Assembly (NCBI RefSeq): GCF_039555335.1 | Contig: NC_092647.1 | Location: 10,630,313-10,694,312 of the forward strand | Length of the DNA stretch: 64,000 bases | Direction: 5' to 3' | DNA from: Amphiura filiformis | Taxonomy: Eukaryota > Echinodermata > Ophiuroidea > Amphilepidida > Amphiuridae | In this document: piece after piece, positions 58,338-64,000 of the stretch | Layout: every line of letters begins with the position of its first letter | How positions within the stretch are numbered: position 1 is the stretch's first letter | The notes under the pieces: generated by a model | Seen by the model: only the letters and a program-made list of their open reading frames with translations | The model's database searches: none | What the model was told of the DNA's origin: nothing | Position numbers and translations under genes: made by a program

Positions 58338-58760
58338 CAGTGGCGTACCGTGGCCGCCCGAGCCCCGGGGGGCTGAAGAAAATGCAATTTTGCCGTCCCT
58401 CCCTCAACGGCCCGAAAAGGTTGACCCAATTTTTTTCTCGTTCGTCATGTTCGTTTGAAAAAGTGAAGAGCAAAAAAAAAAAAAGGGTTTCAGACTCTAG
58501 CGCCCTAAAAGCAGCACATTTTGGTGTATAGTACCATTTTTTCAAAAAAATTTTATGCTTTATCAAATTTTGCCGCCCTTTTTATTTACTAATTCTTTTT
58601 GCCGCCCCCTTCCTTTTTGCTGCCCCTGTTTTTGCCGCCCCTTCTTCTTCCGCCGCCCCTTCATTTTGGCCGCCCCTGCTTTTACCCCGGGGGGCTGGCG
58701 CCCCCAAAGCCCCCATAGGGCCTGCACTTTGGCTCGACATTTGAAAGGGGCGTGAATTCA
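58338..58760. mobile_element. hAT-like MITE (cagtggcgtaccg end), right border unclear
   Basis: Starts cagtggcgtaccgtggccgc and contains repeated tttgccgcccct and the inverted pair ccccggggggctg. The left end matches the 'cagnggcgtac' class. The piece tagggcctgcactttggctc (about 58719-58738) is inverted near 63701-63722. The small frames here are repeat artefacts. Confidence 0.5.
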
Positions 58761-58958
58761 TTTTTGGATACGCCCCTATTATAATTAGGTAATACTCGAC
58801 TCACACACATTCCCTATATGTATATACATGTACCACATGTAGTCAATCTGTCTGCTTTATCTGTATTGTGCCGTTCTTTTAGCAAATACGGTAGTTAAAC
58901 ACGATTTCATCAAACATAACAATAGCTCTTTTACAGTGTGCAATCATCCCGGGCAATA

Positions 58959-59210
58959 ATAGAGGATGTGCGTGAAATTATTGATTGGCTCCATACAAAG
59001 GAATTGAACCGGTGTCCTTCACCGTAATCATGGCACAATGCAGTGCATTCAATCAAACGTTGTCGTCAACCTATTTGATCGTATTTGTGCATTTGATGTG
59101 TGTGAGACGAGCTGTCGCGGTAGATTGCAATAGCTTGTAATCATGCTTTTGTTGAATGAATTTGAGTACTCCGCCATATTTACGGTATGATACGTCATAA
59201 TCTAGGTGAT
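58959..59210. repeat. Family Q repeat, copy 2
   Basis: Same order of blocks as 57926-58175, ending ccatatttacggtatgatacgtc. It abuts the left arm of the long inverted repeat. Confidence 0.6.
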
Positions 59211-59214
59211 TATT

Positions 59215-59945
59215 TGCATTGGATGTCTTGAATACGCTGGCGAGGTTGTGTAATAATCGGATTAATGCTATAACAGTAGGTGAATACAAGTTTTGAATAT
59301 ATCGCGTTGCAAAGCCCCATTCAGTGATCCCAGCGAAAGTGAAAAAAAAATCAAATTGTTACTTTTATAAAAATTTTAATGAAAAAATTGGCACAAAACC
59401 CAAGAAAACGGCAGTATTGACGAAGTTGAAGCCCCATTCAAATACATGTAGCTAATTTATATATACTGTCAGTATATAAATTACAGATTCACGTAAATGC
59501 ATTATTTTTGTCTTAAATAGGCCTACACGGCTTAGGTTTGAACCACTAGCAGAAGACACCAAGTTGATGTTTTATGACCTTTGACATTCTTTTGTGGCGA
59601 GTGACATGGTCAGTTCAATTCACGCCGAGTGTCCTTGACAGGTTTAACTCTGCTTCGGTGGTCATGAAAGAATTCAAAAGATAACCTCTGCCCCAACAAT
59701 CCCAAGCAATTGTCTGAAACTGCTCTTCGGATGATGTATCATAAGAACTCAGTCGTCAAATGATGATAGTCATATAATGACCAAAAGATTATTACTGACA
59801 ATATCATTGAAGACTGAGTTCCGCAGTCTTGTACAAAATCTGAATTTTGATGATTTTTACGATCGTCCGGATGAAAAATAATCACTGAATGGGCCGTTAG
59901 TTCCCTCCTCTCCTTACACTGGCAATATGGATCAAAGAAAAAAAA
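59215..59945. repeat. Left arm of a long inverted repeat (partner 62465-63295)
   Basis: Mirrored blocks include gggatcactgaatggg and the tgatcccagcgaaagtg side, ggcttcaacttcgtcaatac, tactgacagtatataaatta, cactcggcgtgaatt, agataacctctgccccaaca, caattgtctgaaactgctc and actgagttcttatgat. The arms are about 750 bp and the spacer about 2.5 kb. The inner border is A/T-homopolymer rich (aagaaaacaagaaaa against ttttcttgttttctt). Confidence 0.75.
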
Positions 59946-60147
59946 AGAAAACAAGAAAGAAAACAAGAAAAAAAAAAAGACAAAGAAAAGAAACAATAAA
60001 AGAAAAACAAATATGAAAAGTTCGAACAATATTTGGTTTATAAAATTAATGTGACCGTGATGAGGCTCGAACTCACCACCTTCCGATTTAAAGTTCAGTA
60101 CCAAATTCTGATGCCTTACCAAGTGAGCTGTGCTCCTGAGATACGAA
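59935..60147 (-). repeat. tRNA-derived SINE-like sequence on the minus strand
   Basis: On the minus strand, cacagctcacttggtaaggc (A-box-like) and ggtgagttcgagcctca (B-box-like) are ~35-50 bp apart, as in tRNA genes. An A-rich tail on the plus strand side (aagaaaacaagaaaa, 59940-60000) borders it. The acceptor stem is not clean, so a functional tRNA is unlikely. Confidence 0.5.
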
Positions 60148-60149
60148 AT

Positions 60150-61300
60150 AAAAATAAAATAATACACTGTATACCTGCTTGTGTCGGTAATTGATTTGCT
60201 CAAATTCCATAATGGTACAGTGCAACAGAGCAAAAATGCCCAAAATTTAAAAGCTATATAATTTATGACCACTATACACTACACATAAAAATACTAATAC
60301 AAGGGAATTTCAACGTAAGAATCCAAACAATTAAGTACCAACATGCACAGCTTTGTCCTTATATCACATTTGGGTTTTAACAAAATGTTATCAAACCTCT
60401 ACTGTGATTGGCAGCTGCACAAGGCATCTCTTTGATAGCTGATCATGGCCATCCATTCAGCAAGTGGCTACTAACTGACCTTGACAGGCTTGAATGAGCA
60501 CTGTCATCTGCTACAAAACCATCACACTCTAGGACTACACCACATTTCGCCATAGGCCCCTACTGCATTCTACAAACGCTTGCTGTTAGAATAAGAAAAA
60601 TTTTAATGCTAAATTATTGCACATTCTAGGGAAGCGTGGTTACCGTTTTGAAATAACCGGGTGAGATGGTTTTCAAGAAAATATTTTTCCTGTCAAAACT
60701 GAAGCATCCTCTGTATAAAAGAAAATATGAATATTAACTGCACATCATATATAACTATTCGTGATACCCAATTGTGGCACATTTGAGGTCGTTTATGAGG
60801 CAGAGAATTTTATTTCAATTTTATATACGCCAAAATATTTTTTAATTGAGCAAGAATAAGGATAGAAAAAACGTTGAAAATTCTATGTATAAATAACATT
60901 AGACCCGGCAAAAGATTACTGTTTCGTTTTTATGGTAATCTAATCTTTTATTTCCTGAAGAAACATTTGGGGTCTAAAATGGATTTTTTATGTAATTGAT
61001 AAAAACATCGAACGTGTATACAAGAAAAATGGTAGGTTCCTCTATAGTATTTTACTGACCATGGAAATGTACTGACACCGTGCGAGCACATGTCAAAATC
61101 GATATAATGTATTGTCCATATAGACGCGCATTTATCATGTTTATTGTCGGATTAACAACAATTGAGCGCTATTAATACACATTAATGTTTTTAGGCAAAT
61201 AAAATTCCAAAATATGGTACGTTTTCTGCTTTTGCTTGTCACGTGGTAGGCCTATATTGAAGTTGTGATTATATCTTCAAATACGTTTCATAAAAGATTC
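60150..61300. other. Spacer of the long inverted repeat, nothing recognised
   Basis: No domain-bearing frame or terminal repeat was seen. Confidence 0.35.
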
Positions 61301-61305
61301 CATCA

Positions 61306-61570
61306 AGACAAGTGGCCGAGTGGTCTAAGGCGCTAGGCTCATAGAGCATCTCCAAAGCGGCGTGGTGCGCCGTGAGTTCGAACCCCGCCTCTGCCAAACT
61401 TTAAAAGAAGTAAAATTAAAATTTAACTTTTTTTAAATTTCATATTGGGGAAATGTGACTGGGAGAATTTATGTATGGCAAGGAGTGGTGTGCTCTAGGA
61501 CCTGGTCACTCCATAATGCTACAGGGAGCACAGTACTTTGACAATGGAGTGAAAGACTATTATTATTGAT
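61306..61570 (+). repeat. tRNA-Leu-derived SINE or tRNA pseudogene
   Basis: tggccgagtggtctaaggcg (A box, type-II tRNA style) begins at 61313, a GGCG/CGCC variable arm follows, then gagttcgaacc (B box) at 61374-61384. By alignment to tRNA-Leu(CAA) the anticodon position reads CAT. The anticodon stem and the acceptor stem (agacaag against ctctgcc) no longer pair. A ~170-bp body ends in tattattattgatt. This fits a SINE of tRNA-Leu origin better than an active tRNA. Confidence 0.6.
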
Positions 61571-62199
61571 TAGGCGCGGATTTTAAAAGTACAGCTCCTA
61601 TGCGTGTATAGCAAAAAATTGGAATAGAATGTACTAAATGCATTCTGCAAAATGCGCTCTGACCAATTTATAAAGCATTTCATTAGCTTTAATTTGACAT
61701 ATTGTTTGACATATTTGGAATCATGGTAAATCATTAAATAAAATATTTATTAATTAATCAATTATGTCAATTAATTACAAATTTAATGCAAATATGCATA
61801 TTTTCTCTGACAGAATTGTAGGATTTGACAAGAGCCATCTTTCTTGTAAGTTTGATTCTTATAACATACCGGTATCGGATTGCGTCCCGTTATAGTTGCA
61901 GAAAAAAAAAACGCTTGCAGGACACACATACGCACACACCCCCACACACCCAGAGGATCGTACCGTTTTACAATCGTATAACATTCATTGGCGCTAGTAG
62001 TAGTAAATTTCAATTTTCTTTGCTTTACCTCACTTGTTCTGCTCAAAATTAAAAAGGGACATATCTGACAGTAAAAGCTTACATTTTATGGAAATTATGT
62101 TTAACTATTTGCTTAAACAGCACAAAACAGATAAAGCAGACAAATTTACTATACATAGGCCTATACATGTATGGTATCTGTATGCCAGGGACTGTTTAA

Positions 62200-62432
62200 G
62201 AATATAACATTAGATTTATGATATTTACTTCGAGGACTGTTATTTATCAAAAATGTGAAAAATATCAAATTTTAATAATTTGTCATAAAATTTGTATTAT
62301 ATCGTGAATTTCAAACAATGAAATTTATTTGATATCAGAAAGACATTCTTCGTATTCAGAATGCAATTCGATATGTCTGATGTGCTCTCATGTCCCACAA
62401 AAAATACTATCGAAACGCTCAAAACAGATCCC
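62200..62432. mobile_element. Half of the TTAA foldback MITE (copy 3)
   Basis: Matches one arm of 6161-6826 (tacttcgaggactgtta, gacattcttcgtattcagaa, catatcgaattgcattc as its complement). The right border has TTAA at 62433-62436. The left border coincides with an internal ttaagaatat of the full element. Confidence 0.7.
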
Positions 62433-62464
62433 TTAATTTGGTTAATTTTCTTTTCTTGTTTTCT

Positions 62465-63295
62465 TTATTTTTTTCTTTATTTTTCTTTGATTTATATTGC
62501 CAGGGTAAGGAGAGGAAGGAACTAAAGGCCCATTCAGTGATTTTTTGATTTTTTTTCATCCCGACGATCGTAAAAATCATCAAAATTCAGATTTTGGATA
62601 CTAGACTGCGGAACTCAGTCTTCAATGATAGTCAGTAATTTTTATATTTTGGACATTATTATGACTATCATTTGAGGACTGAGTTCTTATGATCGAGGAG
62701 CAGTTTCAGACAATTGCTTGGGATTATTGGGGCAGAGGTTATCTTTTGAATTCTTTCATGACCACTGAAGCATAGTCAAACCTAAGGACACTCGGCGTGA
62801 ATTGAAAGACCATGTCACTCGCCACAAAAGAATGTCAAAGGTCATAAAACACCACTTTTGTGTCTTCTGCTATCTAAAGGCCTATGGCTGATTTTGTACC
62901 TTTCGTCATTGTCATAGATGTGCTAACATAGCTTGCTAGTGCAGTGGTTCAGCCGAAAGCCGCGCCGTGTGTCTAAGACAAAAATAATGCATTTACGTGA
63001 GTCTGTAATTTATATACCGGTACTGACAGTATATAAATTAGCTACATGTATTTGAATGGGGCTTCAACTTCGTCAATACTGTCGTTTTCCTGTTTTGTTT
63101 TTTTTTGCCATTTGTTTTCATTAAAAAATTTATAAACGTAACAATTTGATTTTTTTTTTCACTTTCGCTGGGATCACTGAATGGGACTTTATAGCGCGGA
63201 TTATTCCAAACTTGTTTTTACCTACTGCTATATAGTATTAATCCGATTATTACATAACTTTGCCAGCGTAGTCAAGACATAGGTTATGTAGGGAT
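62465..63295. repeat. Right arm of the long inverted repeat
   Basis: Inverse of 59215-59945. Relative to the left arm it carries an extra stretch near 62885-62945 (gtcattgtcatagatgtgct). Ends at gccagcgtagtcaagaca, the complement of tgtcttgaatacgctggc in the left arm. Confidence 0.75.
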
Positions 63296-63311
63296 AAACT
63301 GTACATGGGTA

Positions 63312-63440
63312 TAGAGGCCCTGCATGCTTTTATCGATTGGCTCCAAACAAAGGATTTGAACCGGTGTCCTTCACCGTAATCACAGCGCAGTAGCATACAG
63401 TCCATTCAATCAAATGTTGTCAGTGTGCGAGACGAACGAT
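63312..63440. repeat. Family Q repeat, copy 3 (partial)
   Basis: tattgattggctccaaac-type start, then ggatttgaaccggtgtcc, caccgtaatca and cattcaatcaaatgttgtc. Same orientation as copies 1 and 2, so it is not part of the mirror symmetry of the neighbouring arms. Confidence 0.55.
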
Positions 63441-63914
63441 GTATAAATCTGGAGGTCACATCATCACTTATCATGCTTATTGTAAAAAGTTTGTCCAATG
63501 CATATACTGTGTGTATTGTTCCCGGGTATTGTCAATACAGTCAAGCAAACAGGTATTATATTTTGAAAAGGCCGCTATAGTATATTCACAGGGGTGTCTT
63601 GAATGGCCAATCATATGGGACATAATCAAATTGCAGTGACTGCTTCCTTTGTTACCACATGTCAGTCATCTTGTGATTATTGGACCATGTAAACCTGCAA
63701 AAACGAGCCAAAGTGCAGGCCCTATGCCAAAAATACGCGGATGTACATGTATTGCGGTGTCCATTCATGCCCATAGGCCCCTGTGCTGTGAATGATTTCA
63801 GGCTGTCGACACCCCGAAAATACAAATTGAATCCCCAAAGCACATAGACATTGTGTATTTCTAGGTTTCTGATGGTAAAAGCTCATCTTATAGGGTAAGT
63901 GGAAAGATGCTGAG

Positions 63915-64000
63915 GCTGTGGATCACGAAGTGCCCCTTTAAGATGAAACATCAAGTTCAAAACTTATTTGTATTAGGGAACAGCACAAAAGATCGATGAC
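63915..64000. repeat. MITE right end followed by the start of another duplicated segment
   Basis: ggctgtggatcacgaagtgc...cctttaa is the right end of the 5835-6156 MITE family. From 63943 the sequence acatcaagttc ... gggaacagcacaaaagatcg matches 3130-3190. The match runs to the last base of the window. Confidence 0.65.

Noticed and set aside
57926..59210. Family Q direct repeats considered as LTRs of one element
   Set aside because: Divergence is high, ends are not TG...CA, no target duplication is visible, and a third copy lies outside at 63312.
59739..60272. 177-codon frame on the minus strand with a long Phe/Leu run
   Set aside because: The run is the complement of an A-rich SINE tail, and the rest overlaps the inverted-repeat arm.
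61306..61396. Functional tRNA-Leu gene
   Set aside because: Acceptor and anticodon stems do not pair and the anticodon position reads CAT. Kept as SINE or pseudogene.

Overview
The window looks like a repeat-rich, AT-rich piece of an animal nuclear genome. The evidence is spliceosomal exons with GT/AG boundaries, two decayed non-LTR retrotransposons, tRNA-derived SINE-like sequences and many short DNA transposons (MITEs) with clear target-site duplications. There are no bacterial operons, rRNAs or CRISPR arrays. The frequent aggcctat/aggcctac motif and the style of the MITEs suggest a marine invertebrate deuterostome, with an echinoderm as my best guess. That assignment is an inference, not something the sequence proves.

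The main coding content is two paralogous two-exon genes on the + strand. Gene 1 has exons at 17033-17870 and 22753-23381 (488 aa). Gene 2 has exons at 53028-53976 and 55564-56192 (525 aa). Both encode an N-terminal domain I do not recognise, a helical Lys/Ala-rich linker, a Gly/Ala-rich hydrophobic segment that looks like a membrane-active hairpin, a short coiled coil, and a C-terminal jacalin-like lectin domain. A phase-1 intron cuts the hydrophobic segment at the same glycine codon in both genes. A third coding piece, at 47945-48064, is a well-formed signal-peptide exon with a consensus donor; whether it belongs to gene 2 or to another gene is open.

Layout. 1-5800: old ~330-bp repeat units, a segment duplicated again at 41.4 kb, and a ~120-bp minisatellite carrying DR1-like motifs. 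5.8-16 kb: a dense run of MITEs (TTAA-, TA- and TAA-flanked). 17-23.4 kb: gene 1, whose 4.9-kb intron holds a foldback element, GAGTC-rich repeats, a mariner relic and a TIR element. 23.4-26 kb: a 2.55-kb TIR element 33 bp after the gene 1 stop codon. 26.1-28.6 kb: a minus-strand LINE. 29.55-33.3 kb: an interlocked A-B-A'-B' inverted-repeat structure. 33.4-40.7 kb: more ~330-bp repeats, interrupted by a plus-strand LINE and other insertions. 41.4-52.2 kb: the second copy of the duplicated segment, more MITEs, the signal-peptide exon and a TRIM-like LTR element. 53-56.2 kb: gene 2. 56.3-64 kb: repeats again, a long inverted repeat with a 2.5-kb spacer, two SINE-like pieces, and at the very end the start of another copy of the duplicated segment.

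The repeating order (repeat units, duplicated segment, lectin gene) and the match between the window's last bases and positions 3130-3190 suggest a tandem array of this gene family extending beyond both ends of the window. A plausible role is innate-immune or secreted defence lectin, but only the lectin fold is well supported.
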